A DNA stretch of 64,000 bases. Origin: Clostridia bacterium. Its GTDB lineage: Bacteria > Bacillota > Clostridia > Christensenellales > Aristaeellaceae. The number at the start of each line of letters is the position of its first letter. Within the stretch, counting starts at the first letter, position 1. The notes beneath the pieces were generated by a model, which had not been told where the DNA came from, ran no database searches, and saw only the letters and a program-made list of their open reading frames with translations. Of this stretch, positions 34,843 to 43,835 are shown in pieces. Both the position numbers and the translations under genes were made by a program. The DNA lies in the NCBI GenBank assembly GCA_017534885.1, contig JAFXVR010000051.1:47642-111641 (forward strand), in the 5' to 3' direction.

Positions 34843-35955
34843 TCACTCCCACCCCACCTGCTTCTGCACCGGCAGCATCACGATCAGCGTACGGCCTTTC
34901 TGGAACTGCAGGCGCTTGCGGTTGGCGAGGTAGTAGAGGGTCTGGTCGGTCATCTGGGGGCGGGACCAGATGCCCTCGAAGTGCTCTCCGGACTGGAAGT
35001 ACTCCGCGTTGCCCCGGCCGGTGACCGTGGTGACCGGCGCGGAGGAGCCGCCCCGGTAGGTGGTCTGGGTGAACTGGATGATGACGTTCTGGAACACAAT
35101 GGGCTCGCCCCTGTCCTGATCCACCCAAAGTTCGAGGCTGCCGTCCTTGTGGTGGCAGTAGCGCAGGTAGCCCTTGGAGGGCTCGTCCCAGACCAGGGTG
35201 TACTCGATCGTCGGGCTGCCCCAGTACACCGTGATGGTCTCCGCCCGGTCGCCGCCGGTGGCCTGCACATTGGTGAAGGGCAGCACATGGGGCCGCGCCA
35301 CATGGGTTTCGGGGATCAGGGTGGAGATGGCCGCCGCGTTGCCCTGAGCGTTGTGGGGCGCCACCAGGTTCTTGCGGCGTGAATAGTACTGCTTCCAGGG
35401 CTTGGTGTCGCTGTCCGTGCCGTTGAAGCGCACCTCGCCGAACTTCGCGCCGGTGCGGTTCAGCTCATCGGGCACAGAGGAGCCCTTCAGGGTCTGCTGG
35501 CCGTAGTACATGAAGCCCGCGTCCCATTCCGCCCGGGTCCACACCGCGCCTACCCGGGCCGAGCGCATGGGCCCCACGGAGGTGGGCATCAGGTCGCTGA
35601 AGAGGGCTGAGAGGCGGGTCGCCCCGGAGGCGTGGAGGGGGAACTCATACACAATGTCCGCGTAATACACGCCCCAGGGCGCGATGTCCCCGGCCCCGCC
35701 GTTGGTGTTGTCGATCTGCACCAGCATGGGCTGATAGCGCCCGGTGATGGCCAGGCCGGCAAAGCCCTCCCCGGCGATGGCGGCCCGGTCGCTGAGCTTC
35801 AGCCCGGTGGTGGGGCTGACGCCCTCCTCGGCCTCGTACACCGCGAAGCGCTTGGGCAGGTTCTGGGTGCGGGTGTCCCTGCCGTCCCGCAGCGTCTCGG
35901 AGAGGGCCGAAGGCAGGACGCAGAGGCAGAGCAGCAGGCAAAGCAATTTCTTCAT
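34843..35955 (-). CDS. DUF3048 (YerB-like) secreted protein
   Basis: A 370-residue exported protein (signal peptide MKKLLCLLLCLCVLPSALS). The DUF3048 hallmarks are present: YQPMLVQIDN, ADIVYEFPLHASGATRLSALF and VGPMRSARVG. Function is unknown; the family is widespread in Firmicutes and predicted to act at the cell envelope. The ribosome site is GGAGGG. It lies 20 bp after the phosphodiester-glycosidase gene and is probably in one transcript with it. Confidence 0.9.
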   Translation of the reverse strand: MKKLLCLLLCLCVLPSALSETLRDGRDTRTQNLPKRFAVYEAEEGVSPTTGLKLSDRAAIAGEGFAGLAITGRYQPMLVQIDNTNGGAGDIAPWGVYYADIVYEFPLHASGATRLSALFSDLMPTSVGPMRSARVGAVWTRAEWDAGFMYYGQQTLKGSSVPDELNRTGAKFGEVRFNGTDSDTKPWKQYYSRRKNLVAPHNAQGNAAAISTLIPETHVARPHVLPFTNVQATGGDRAETITVYWGSPTIEYTLVWDEPSKGYLRYCHHKDGSLELWVDQDRGEPIVFQNVIIQFTQTTYRGGSSAPVTTVTGRGNAEYFQSGEHFEGIWSRPQMTDQTLYYLANRKRLQFQKGRTLIVMLPVQKQVGWE

Positions 35956-35975
35956 GGCAGACCCTCCTCACCGGT

Positions 35976-36941
35976 TCAGTCGGTAAAGCCCATCATGTCC
36001 ACGTTTTTCTGGCGGTTCTGCTGAATGACCTTGTAGCGGCTTTTGCTGACGCGCCGCAGCAGGGCCGCCGAAGGCCCGCCGTCCAGGTTGTAGGCCATGA
36101 CCGGCTGATAGTATTCCAGCAGGAAGTCCACGCAGGCCGTCACGGTGATGGTGCCCGCGGTGGTCAGGATGACGTAATTATGGTCGTCCAGCCGGGCGAT
36201 GACCTGGCGGATGGCCTTGCGGTTGGCGAAGGGCCAGCTCCGGTCGAGGACGTCCTCCCCGTCCATGATCAGGGGACACTCCTCATAGAAGGACCAGGTC
36301 TCCTTCGGCTGACGGGCCAGCACCTCCGCGTTGTCCGCGTCCCGGTAGACGTGCAGTCCATCCTCCTCCAGGGTCAGCCCGGAGTATTTCACGCCCTCCA
36401 GGTTGCGGAACACCTTGCCGTGGGTCACGGTCAGGGAGCCCAGGGGCGTGTAGAAATAGTCCTCGTTGTCCCCGGGGTACTCCTCGGGAATCCAGGAGTA
36501 GACCGGGCTGACATAGCCGCTGCCGCTGATGGCCAGGCGACAGGTGGGCAGGCGCTCGGCCATGTCCTCGGTGTTGGCCAGGTGCTCCCGCCACTGGGCG
36601 GTCTCCTTCACAATCTGCCGCCCGGGCTCGGCCATCCACAGCTCGGTGATGAATGTCTTGCAGCTGTTGATCTTGGCCAGGCGGATGGTGAAGCGCAATG
36701 TGGCGCTCTCATAGCGGGAGCGCACCGTGCCCGGATCGTAGGTGAGGGGTTCCGGCTCGGGCGTATCCGTGGGCTCGGGGGTGTCCGTGGGCTCCGGTGT
36801 GGGCTCCGGCTCGGGCGTCGCAACGTCCTCCAGCGGGAAGTCCGGCGCGTCCAGGTCGATCTCCTCCTCCAGCGTCCATTCCCCGAGGGCGGAGGCTGTC
36901 AGCAGGCAGCAGAGCAGAAGCCAGGCGATGAGCTTTTTCAT
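35976..36941 (-). CDS. Secreted phosphodiester glycosidase (NAGPA/DUF2233) family protein
   Basis: A 321-residue exported protein. After the signal peptide comes a Pro-Glu-Thr repeat linker (TPEPTDTPEP, repeated) that probably spans the wall. The C-terminal domain ends in AYNLDGGPSAALL, the signature of phosphodiester alpha-N-acetylglucosaminidase-like proteins. These remove sugar phosphodiesters, possibly in wall teichoic-acid or sporulation chemistry. There are two adjacent ATGs; AGGAGG is only 3 bases from the first and 6 from the second, so the second (36941) is chosen. Confidence 0.85.
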   Translation of the reverse strand: MKKLIAWLLLCCLLTASALGEWTLEEEIDLDAPDFPLEDVATPEPEPTPEPTDTPEPTDTPEPEPLTYDPGTVRSRYESATLRFTIRLAKINSCKTFITELWMAEPGRQIVKETAQWREHLANTEDMAERLPTCRLAISGSGYVSPVYSWIPEEYPGDNEDYFYTPLGSLTVTHGKVFRNLEGVKYSGLTLEEDGLHVYRDADNAEVLARQPKETWSFYEECPLIMDGEDVLDRSWPFANRKAIRQVIARLDDHNYVILTTAGTITVTACVDFLLEYYQPVMAYNLDGGPSAALLRRVSKSRYKVIQQNRQKNVDMMGFTD

Positions 36942-37014
36942 CATTGACCTCCTGAAAGGATAACGGCAATGTCTTGCATTTCTCCTTGCTTGCACTCACT
37001 CGTTGTAAGCTCAG

Positions 37015-37128
37015 GGTTTCGCGCCTGCGGGGGTTATCACCCAATTCCTCACTGAAATCCAGCCAAAGGGCAGGATTTCCGGGCGTTCGGAATCCAGGGG
37101 GCTTTCCGGTCGCCCCCTGGACTCCTTC
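37015..37128. repeat. Repeat block B, copy 2
   Basis: GGTTTCGCGCCTGCGGGGGT at the left, then about 60 bp of insert, then CCAGGGGGCTTTCCGGTCGC closed by CCCCCTGG and ACTCCTTCGG. The two outer hairpins match copy 1; the middle is longer. Lies between the phosphodiester glycosidase and a radical-SAM gene. Confidence 0.75.
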
Positions 37129-37166
37129 GGGCACATCCTTTCTTGTTCAACAATGCGAATGATGAA

Positions 37167-38300
37167 TCAAATAATGATATCCGTCAGCCTGTATCCCGGG
37201 GGCATGGGTTTTTCCTCCAGGAAGGGCCAGTCGGGGGATTCGAGGATGGGGATCAGCTGGCGGAAGGGCAGGGCGGGGAATTCCATCTCCCAGGCGGAGG
37301 CTCCGAACCAGGCGCCCTCGGCGGCGCGCTGGTGCAGACCCCGGGCGAACTTGGTGTGGTTGGAGCAGTCGTGCACCAGGCAGGGCCAGCCCTCCTCGGC
37401 GGCCTCCCGCATCAGGCGGAAGGTGATCTCCCGGCTCCAGACGGGGCTCAGGTAGCCCAGCCGGTGCAGGTACATGGGCTCGCCCTCGTAGTTGGCGGCA
37501 TTGTTGGGGTTCAGGTGCAGCTCGGCGCAGTTGATGAAGTCCACGCCCGTGGAAAGCACCTCCGCCTTGCGCGCCTCAAAGGCGGTGAGGAAGGCCGGTG
37601 TCATGGGCGTTTCGATACCCACCCTGGGGATGAAGCGCTTCGCCTCGGCGATGGCCCCGATGACCTTCGGCGCGCAGTCCGTCGCGCCTAAGTTGAAGCG
37701 CAGCTCGTCCAGCCCGCTCTCCCCCAGCGCCCGCAGGTTCTCCGCTGTGGCGAGGGTGCCGTTGGTGTACATGTGCTGGTACACCCCGGCCTCGTGGAAG
37801 CGCCGGATCACGCCGTAGTATTTCTCGATCTCGCAGAAGGGCTCCAGGTACACATAGGCAATGCCCGTGGGCCTGCAAGAAGTCCGCAGCAGCAGGTCCA
37901 GATCCCGCTCCCGGAAGCGCGTCCCGCCGATCTCCCAGAGTCCCTCCCCGATGGGCGGCTGCTGATCCAGACAGCCGTAGTCATAGCAGAAGGGGCAGCG
38001 CAGGTTGCAGCGGTTGGTGCGGCGCACGGCGCTCAGGCCGGTGCCGGTCAGGCAGGAGCGGCAGCCGCCCGGAAAGGTTTTCTCATCGCCCACATACAGG
38101 CTGCGCCCCTCAAAGGACTTCAGCCCGGGCACTTCAGCCGCTAAGGCTTCAAAGCGCGCGTCCACCGCGTCCTCAATCTGGGCGATGACCGCTAAGGCCA
38201 GCTCCTCCTGCCGGGGGGACAGGCTCTCGTCCTCTGGCAGTTCGGCGAAAAAGCGGAACCAGGCGAGGGCCTCCGCCCGGGGGATTCTGAGGGCTTCCAT
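37167..38300 (-). CDS. Radical-SAM protein of unknown function
   Basis: A 377-residue protein with the cluster motif CNLRCPFC (C-x3-C-x2-C) about residue 98, after a first CRSCLTGTG motif that may hold an extra metal. The barrel part continues with YTNGTLATAENL and LRFNLGATDC, and the end has a Trp/Phe-rich tail. I do not recognise the substrate; nothing adjacent is an obvious precursor peptide. The ATG at 38300 is chosen because the GGAGG abuts the alternative ATG at 38306 and is seven bases from this one. The next leftward unit is separated by a block B copy. Confidence 0.8.
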   Translation of the reverse strand: MEALRIPRAEALAWFRFFAELPEDESLSPRQEELALAVIAQIEDAVDARFEALAAEVPGLKSFEGRSLYVGDEKTFPGGCRSCLTGTGLSAVRRTNRCNLRCPFCYDYGCLDQQPPIGEGLWEIGGTRFRERDLDLLLRTSCRPTGIAYVYLEPFCEIEKYYGVIRRFHEAGVYQHMYTNGTLATAENLRALGESGLDELRFNLGATDCAPKVIGAIAEAKRFIPRVGIETPMTPAFLTAFEARKAEVLSTGVDFINCAELHLNPNNAANYEGEPMYLHRLGYLSPVWSREITFRLMREAAEEGWPCLVHDCSNHTKFARGLHQRAAEGAWFGASAWEMEFPALPFRQLIPILESPDWPFLEEKPMPPGYRLTDIII

Positions 38301-38347
38301 GCGCATTCCTCCGTTCTGCCTTCAGCCGTCATACCTTTGGGGCAGCA

Positions 38348-39412
38348 TCAGTCCCAGCTCAGCAGTCGCTTCAGCTCCCCGGCCAGCTCCTCCGCCATCT
38401 CCTCCTGCTCGGGAATACGGGGATGGCCGTTGGTGCCGTCGCCGTTGCGGGTGAAGCGGAACTGGGCGGCCGGCAGGCCCTCGCCCCGGAGCTGTTCGGC
38501 CAGCTCGCCGATGGCCTCGTCCCAGGCGGGATCGTGGCGGATCAGGGTGGTGATGAGCACCAGCGGCGTCCCGGCGGGATAATGCGCGGCCACGCCCCGG
38601 ATGATCTCCGCGTACCGGGCTTTCCAGGCGGCGCGGCGGGCCGGGTCAGCGGCGGAAAAATCGTTCTGGCCGGTGGACGGGTTGTGCTGGTCGTTCTGCC
38701 CCAGAGCGAAGACCACGGCGTGGGGGGTGAAACGGCTGAAGTCCCACTTGGTGTAGGCCCCGGCCTCGGGGAAGTAGCAGAGCCTGTCCCAGCTCACGTC
38801 CATGCCGATGCCGTCCGGGTAGTGGAAGTAGCCCGAGCCGCTCATGACCGCGATGCCGCCCTGAGCCGTCAGGTGGGTTTCCGCCCCCAGCTTCCGCCCG
38901 ATGATGGAGGCGTAGGAATACCAGCTGTTGTCATAGCAGGAGGCATTGTCGCAGGGGTCGGTGCGGCCCACATAATCGACGCACTCCACGCAGGCTCCGG
39001 CGGTCACCGAGTCGCCGTAGAATTCCAGGCGGCGCGCAGGCTTTTCGGGCGGCGGCAGGAAGGTGCCCTCCACCTGAAAGCCCTTCAGCACATAGCTGTA
39101 GGAGCAGTCCAGCCGCTTGTAGAGCCGCACCGTGTGCACCTGATCCGTTTCGAGGTTTTCGGCGAGAATCAGCGTCTTGTCGATGCCGTTGTCCGCCTGG
39201 GTCACAGGAATCTGGCTCAGCCGACCGTCCACGATCAGCCCGAAGCTGTTAGTGCCCCAGGAGATGTTCACCTGCACGGTGCAGGTCAGCCGCGTGCCCG
39301 TAAACCGCACCGCGGCCTCAGAACCCGGCCAGTAGAAATGCGCCCCGTCCTCCAGATGCGCAACCCGCCCCGTATATCCAATGGACTGGCTGCCCGCGTC
39401 AATGCGCTGCAT
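38348..39412 (-). CDS. CE2-like SGNH carbohydrate esterase
   Basis: A 354-residue enzyme with an N-terminal jelly-roll domain (about 1-120) and a C-terminal SGNH hydrolase domain, the order of carbohydrate esterase family 2. The nucleophile Ser is in YGDSVTAG, the conserved Asn in LGQND, and the catalytic His in NGHPRIPEQ. CE2 enzymes deacetylate xylan or glucomannan oligosaccharides. No signal peptide, so cytoplasmic. It follows the GH31 gene by 12 bp, probably one operon. Confidence 0.87.
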   Translation of the reverse strand: MQRIDAGSQSIGYTGRVAHLEDGAHFYWPGSEAAVRFTGTRLTCTVQVNISWGTNSFGLIVDGRLSQIPVTQADNGIDKTLILAENLETDQVHTVRLYKRLDCSYSYVLKGFQVEGTFLPPPEKPARRLEFYGDSVTAGACVECVDYVGRTDPCDNASCYDNSWYSYASIIGRKLGAETHLTAQGGIAVMSGSGYFHYPDGIGMDVSWDRLCYFPEAGAYTKWDFSRFTPHAVVFALGQNDQHNPSTGQNDFSAADPARRAAWKARYAEIIRGVAAHYPAGTPLVLITTLIRHDPAWDEAIGELAEQLRGEGLPAAQFRFTRNGDGTNGHPRIPEQEEMAEELAGELKRLLSWD

Positions 39413-39424
39413 AGCGATTCCCCC

Positions 39425-41506
39425 TTATTCCCAAATGACCCGGCTGACATCCGTCGCCCATTCCCCTTCGCGGGTGACAAGCCTGCCCGTCCGCTCCGCC
39501 GGATCAGCGGTGAGCAGAGCGTTCCCCTCTGCCAGGGTGGGCGCGGCGGTCAGTCCGTCGTCCTGATAGAAGGGCGTTTCCACCGCCCGGTCACACCAGC
39601 CCAGCACTCGGAAATGCCGCTGGTCGATGTCCCTCGAGCGCTCAGCCGGTCCGGCCAGGGGCAGGAGGGTGTTCTTCCTCAGCAGCAGCGGAAACTCATT
39701 CGCCTCCAGCCGCACCCGGTGCCAGCCCTTTTTCAGGGGCAGAGTGTCCAGGTCGTCCGCGTCCCGGAAGCGGATCAGCAGCATGTCTTCGGGCAGGTAG
39801 ATGTGCCGCGCCCGGGCGTTGGCCTCGTACACCGGGGCGATCATCGCGCCCTCGCCCAGCAGCATTTGATCCTCCACCTGCCGGGCCTCGCCGTCCTCCG
39901 GATAGTCGAAGCACAGAGGCCGGAAGAGCAGGCTGTCCGTCAGCCCCGCCCGCATCAGCTGCGCGTAGAGCCAGGGCATCAGGGCGTAGCGCACCCGCAC
40001 CGCGCCGCGCATGGCCTCCCAGTTGTCAAAGCGCCAGATCTCCTGCAGGCGGGTGTGGTGGGCGGAATGGTTGCGCATCAGCGGGGTGAAGGCCCCCAGC
40101 TGCAGCCATCTCAGCAGCAGCTCCGGGCTGGTGTCGCAGCTGAAGCCCCCCAGGTCAGCCCCGCAGAACAGGAAGCCGCACATGTTCAGGGAGGGCAGCA
40201 TTTTCAGGTTCAGCAGCACATGGCTCCACCAGGAGGAGTTGTCGCCCATCCACATGCCGCCGTCCCGGTGCGCGCCAATGATGGTTGAGCGGGAGAAGAG
40301 CAGCCGTCTTTCCCCGGGCGCGTCCTCCCGCAGGGCCTGGGCGGTGGCCGCCGTCAGCCCCCAGCCGTAAAGGTTGTGCACCCGCTCATGATTGACCTTG
40401 CCGCCGCGGTAGGTATGGCAGAAGCGCCGGTAGTCCTCCCGGCTGTTGTTGAGGGAGGTGAAAGCCCCCTTCAGCCGGTCGTGGGCCTCCAGCGGCAGGT
40501 TCTGCCCCCGCAGCTCGTCCGCCACCGCGTAGGCCGCGGCGATGCCCTCGTCGGAATAGAAGAAGGCCGGCTCGTTCATGTCGTTCCAGAAGCCCTCGAT
40601 ACCCGCGTCCAGCAGCGTCCGGTACTGGCTGGCGAACCAGCTGCGGGTTTCCGGCCGGAGGAAGTCCGGGAAGACGCAGCGCCCGGGCCAGACCGCCGCC
40701 GTAAAGTCGCTGCCGTCGGCCTTCTTGCAGTACACATCCTGCTCCCTGCCGCTGACGTAGGCCGTGTCGTTCTCATCCACGGGAATGCCCGCGTCGATGA
40801 TGGGCACCAGGCGGATGCCGTCGGCCTTCTGCGCGGCCGCAAAGCCCTTCAGGTCGGGGAAGTGCCGCCTGTCCCAGGTGAAATCCCGGTAGTGATCCAT
40901 GTAGTCGATGTCCAGGCTGACGCAGTCGATCGGAATGCCCCGGCTCCGGTGGTTCTCGACAATCTCGGTCACGTCACGCTCGCTGGCGTAGCCCCAGCGG
41001 CTCTGGATGTAGCCCAGCCCCCAGAAGGGCGGCAGGTAGCTGGCCCCGGTCAGCCGGCGCAGTTCCCGGCAGACTTCCGCCGGTGTGCCCCCGCGCAGGA
41101 CATATACGTCCAGCCCGCCGTTGCACGCTGTGATGACCGCCTCGTCCGGGTGGGTGAAGCCCAGGTCGTAAAAGATCTCGCCCGGGTCATCCAGGAAGAG
41201 GCCCACGCTCTCCGCGCCGTTGATAAAGAGCACAAAGTTGTGGGAGCCGTACAGGCACTCCTTGTTTTCCGTGTGGGAGAAGTCATCCGAGTTCCAGGCC
41301 CGCAGCCGCTGGCCGCGCCGGTTGACGCCGCCCACCGCCTGTCCCAGGCCCATGATCATCTCCTCCGGCGCGAGTTTCCGCCGGATGGTCACCGTTTTGC
41401 CCGCCAGCTCCGCGTCAAAGCCCGCCGGAAGGTCTTTCTCCGCGGCGATTTCCCGGATGACCGCGCCCGTGGGCAGGGCCTGGCCGATGGTGCAGTGGTG
41501 GATCAC
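39425..41506 (-). CDS. GH31 alpha-glucosidase/alpha-xylosidase
   Basis: A 693-residue GH31 enzyme, cytoplasmic. The N-terminal beta-sandwich is followed by the barrel with SLDIDYMDHYRDFTWD, the nucleophile Asp in GFWNDMNEP, and the conserved tail GADLGGF and MRNHSAHHTR. It should remove terminal alpha-linked glucose or xylose. Starts at GTG 41506, nine bases after AAGGAGG. The gene before it is not translationally linked; the CE2 esterase follows. Confidence 0.92.
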   Translation of the reverse strand: MIHHCTIGQALPTGAVIREIAAEKDLPAGFDAELAGKTVTIRRKLAPEEMIMGLGQAVGGVNRRGQRLRAWNSDDFSHTENKECLYGSHNFVLFINGAESVGLFLDDPGEIFYDLGFTHPDEAVITACNGGLDVYVLRGGTPAEVCRELRRLTGASYLPPFWGLGYIQSRWGYASERDVTEIVENHRSRGIPIDCVSLDIDYMDHYRDFTWDRRHFPDLKGFAAAQKADGIRLVPIIDAGIPVDENDTAYVSGREQDVYCKKADGSDFTAAVWPGRCVFPDFLRPETRSWFASQYRTLLDAGIEGFWNDMNEPAFFYSDEGIAAAYAVADELRGQNLPLEAHDRLKGAFTSLNNSREDYRRFCHTYRGGKVNHERVHNLYGWGLTAATAQALREDAPGERRLLFSRSTIIGAHRDGGMWMGDNSSWWSHVLLNLKMLPSLNMCGFLFCGADLGGFSCDTSPELLLRWLQLGAFTPLMRNHSAHHTRLQEIWRFDNWEAMRGAVRVRYALMPWLYAQLMRAGLTDSLLFRPLCFDYPEDGEARQVEDQMLLGEGAMIAPVYEANARARHIYLPEDMLLIRFRDADDLDTLPLKKGWHRVRLEANEFPLLLRKNTLLPLAGPAERSRDIDQRHFRVLGWCDRAVETPFYQDDGLTAAPTLAEGNALLTADPAERTGRLVTREGEWATDVSRVIWE

Positions 41507-41588
41507 GTATCACGTCCTCCTTGCTGACCCCGTTCTGTTCTCAAAAGAGCGGGGCCTTTTCCCGCTCCGTATTCGGGCAGCCGCGCCC

Positions 41589-42038
41589 TCAAATCGTCTT
41601 CTCCGAGTCCATCAGAATGGTCACCGGCCCGTCGTTCACCAGGGCCACCTGCATTTCCGTGCGGAAGCGGCCGGTGGCCACCTCGATGCCGCGGGCGCGC
41701 CAGGCGGCCACCAGCTGCTCGTAGAGGGCGTTGGCCTGCTCGGGGCGGGCGGCGCGGATAAAAGAAGGCCTGCGGCCTCCGCGGGTGTCGCCGTAGAGGG
41801 TGAACTGGCTCACGGCGAGGATCGCCCCGCCCACATCGGTCAGGGAGCGGTTCAGCTTGCCGTTATCATCCTCAAAGATGCGCAGGTTGGGCACCTTCTC
41901 GGCCATGTAGCGCACATCGGCCTCCGTGTCCGTGTCCGCCACACCGATGAGCACCGCAAAGCCCGGGCCGATGCGGCCCACGGTTTCATCGCCCACCGTC
42001 ACCGAGGCGGAAATAACCTTCTGAATGACGCAGCGCAT
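41589..42038 (-). CDS. dtd: D-aminoacyl-tRNA deacylase
   Basis: A 149-residue enzyme that removes D-amino acids from tRNA. The signatures [17 protein letters not shown] and [11 protein letters not shown] are complete, and [13 protein letters not shown] is the normal N-terminus. It starts exactly where rfbA stops (adjacent codons), so it is coupled to that gene and is the last gene of the polysaccharide cluster, an odd partner for a proofreading enzyme. Confidence 0.96.
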   Translation of the reverse strand: MRCVIQKVISASVTVGDETVGRIGPGFAVLIGVADTDTEADVRYMAEKVPNLRIFEDDNGKLNRSLTDVGGAILAVSQFTLYGDTRGGRRPSFIRAARPEQANALYEQLVAAWRARGIEVATGRFRTEMQVALVNDGPVTILMDSEKTI

Positions 42039-42923
42039 TTAGTACCGTACCTTCCCCTCGGCCACGGCCTTGAGGTGCTCGCCGTAGGGGCTCTTGCCGT
42101 AGCGGGCGGCGCTCTCCAGCAGGCGCTCCCGGGTGATCCAGCCGTGGATGTAGGCGATCTCCTCGGGCGCGGAAATCATGATGCCCTGCCGCTGCTCCAC
42201 CATGCGCACAAAGCTCGCGGCCTCGGCCAGGGACTCCATGGTGCCCGTGTCCAGCCAGGCGAAGCCCCGGCCCAGGAGCTGCACGTCCAGCAGATCCTGT
42301 CTGAGGTAGAGGTCGTTGAGGGTGGTGATTTCCAGCTCGCCTCGGGCGCTGGGCTTCACCTCAGCCGCCATGCCGCTGACGCCCGCCGGGTAGAAGTACA
42401 AGCCGGTGATGGCATAGTTGCTCTTGGGATGGGCGGGCTTCTCCTCCACGGAGATGACCTTGCCCTGCGCGTCGTACTCCACCACGCCGAAGCGCTCCGG
42501 GTCCTGCACATAGTAGCCGAACACGCAGGCCCGACCCTTTTCCGCCCCGCTCACCGCCTGGCGCATCAGCGAGCCCAGGCCGTTGCCGTAGAAGATATTG
42601 TCGCCGAGGATCATGGCGCAGCTGTCCTCGCCAATGAACTCCCTGCCGATCAGGAAGGCCTGGGCCAGCCCGTCGGGGGAGGGCTGCACCTTGTAGCTCA
42701 GCTGAATGCCGAACTCGGAGCCGTCGCCCAGCAGGCTCTCAAAGCGCGGCAGATCCTCGGGCGTGGAGATCAGCAGAATCTCCCGGATGCCCGCGAGCAT
42801 CAGGGTGGACAGGGGATAGTACACCATGGGCTTGTCGTACACGGGCAGCAGCTGCTTGGACGTGACCATGGTCAGGGGATAGAGCCTGGTACCGGCGCCG
42901 CCGGCGAGGATGATGCCCTTCAT
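42039..42923 (-). CDS. rfbA: Glucose-1-phosphate thymidylyltransferase
   Basis: A 294-residue nucleotidyltransferase that makes dTDP-glucose. The motif [20 protein letters not shown], the LGDNIFYG motif and ERFGVVEYD are typical of RfbA. GGGAGG precedes the ATG. rfbB, rfbC and rfbD are not in the window, so the later dTDP-rhamnose enzymes must lie elsewhere. It sits between an NAD-dependent epimerase-like gene and dtd. Confidence 0.95.
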   Translation of the reverse strand: MKGIILAGGAGTRLYPLTMVTSKQLLPVYDKPMVYYPLSTLMLAGIREILLISTPEDLPRFESLLGDGSEFGIQLSYKVQPSPDGLAQAFLIGREFIGEDSCAMILGDNIFYGNGLGSLMRQAVSGAEKGRACVFGYYVQDPERFGVVEYDAQGKVISVEEKPAHPKSNYAITGLYFYPAGVSGMAAEVKPSARGELEITTLNDLYLRQDLLDVQLLGRGFAWLDTGTMESLAEAASFVRMVEQRQGIMISAPEEIAYIHGWITRERLLESAARYGKSPYGEHLKAVAEGKVRY

Positions 42924-42980
42924 GTGGGTGCCTCCCTTGTGTGCGTATTGTGCGGGTTGAACGGCGCAAGCGCCGGAGGG

Positions 42981-43817
42981 TCACTCCCCCTCCATAATCT
43001 CCCGGATGACCGCCGCGTCGCCCCAGACGCCGGGGGAATCATAGGGGCGGTCGGGGAAGGTGTTGTAGGCCAGGCGGATGTTGAGACCCCGGTCGCGGAT
43101 GAACCACTCCACCTGCTCGGCCAGGGATTTGGGCTCGCCGGTGCAGCAGTTGATGATGCCCTCGTGCTTGTCCTGCAGCGCGGCGGCGGCGATCTGTTCA
43201 GCCAGGTCTTCCACCGAGATGAAGTCATACTTGTTCTTCCCCGAGGTGAAGGGGAAGGTCTCCTGACCCCGCTCCGCCGCCTGGGTCAGCTTGGCGAAGA
43301 TGGAGGAGGCCCGGGCGTCGTCGCCAAAGATGTAATAAGCCCGCAGCCAGCGCAGGGAGGTGGCCTTCCCGGCGGCATAGAGCAACATGGACTGGCGCAG
43401 GGCGTTCTTGGCCACGCCGTACTGGCTCAGGGGCTTGCAGGGGGTGTCCGCCGTGATGGCGCCCTCCCAGTAGCCCACCTCGTGCATGGAGCCCATCACG
43501 CTCAGCTTGGGCAGGCCCGCGTCCACCAGCGCGTTCAGGAAGCGCACGTGGGCGGAGAGCTGCGCCATATGCTTGGGCGAGTTGTGCACAAAGCCGTCCA
43601 TCCAGGCCAGGTGGATCACCGCGTCGGGCCGGCCCAGCTGGTCGTAAATGTCCGCGGCGCCGCTGAAGATGTCCGCGTCCGAAAAGCGCACGCCCTCGGG
43701 AAAGTCCGCCGGGCGCAGGTCGCAGGCGGTCACCTCGCAGCCCCTGCGCAGGAGCGCGCTGACCACATGGCGGCCGATATAGCCGCTGGCGCCGGTCACT
43801 GCTACTTTCACAGCCAT
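42981..43817 (-). CDS. NAD-dependent epimerase/dehydratase-like SDR
   Basis: A 278-residue extended SDR with an N-terminal GxxGxxG motif (VTGASGYIGRHVV), a Ser region (VMGSMHEVGYW) and the YGVAKNALR Tyr/Lys pair. Proteins of this kind modify nucleotide sugars; placement between rgpF and rfbA suggests a polysaccharide precursor step, but the sugar is unknown. GGAGG precedes the ATG by eight bases. Confidence 0.88.
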   Translation of the reverse strand: MAVKVAVTGASGYIGRHVVSALLRRGCEVTACDLRPADFPEGVRFSDADIFSGAADIYDQLGRPDAVIHLAWMDGFVHNSPKHMAQLSAHVRFLNALVDAGLPKLSVMGSMHEVGYWEGAITADTPCKPLSQYGVAKNALRQSMLLYAAGKATSLRWLRAYYIFGDDARASSIFAKLTQAAERGQETFPFTSGKNKYDFISVEDLAEQIAAAALQDKHEGIINCCTGEPKSLAEQVEWFIRDRGLNIRLAYNTFPDRPYDSPGVWGDAAVIREIMEGE

Positions 43818-43835
43818 TTTGTTACCTCCGTATCA

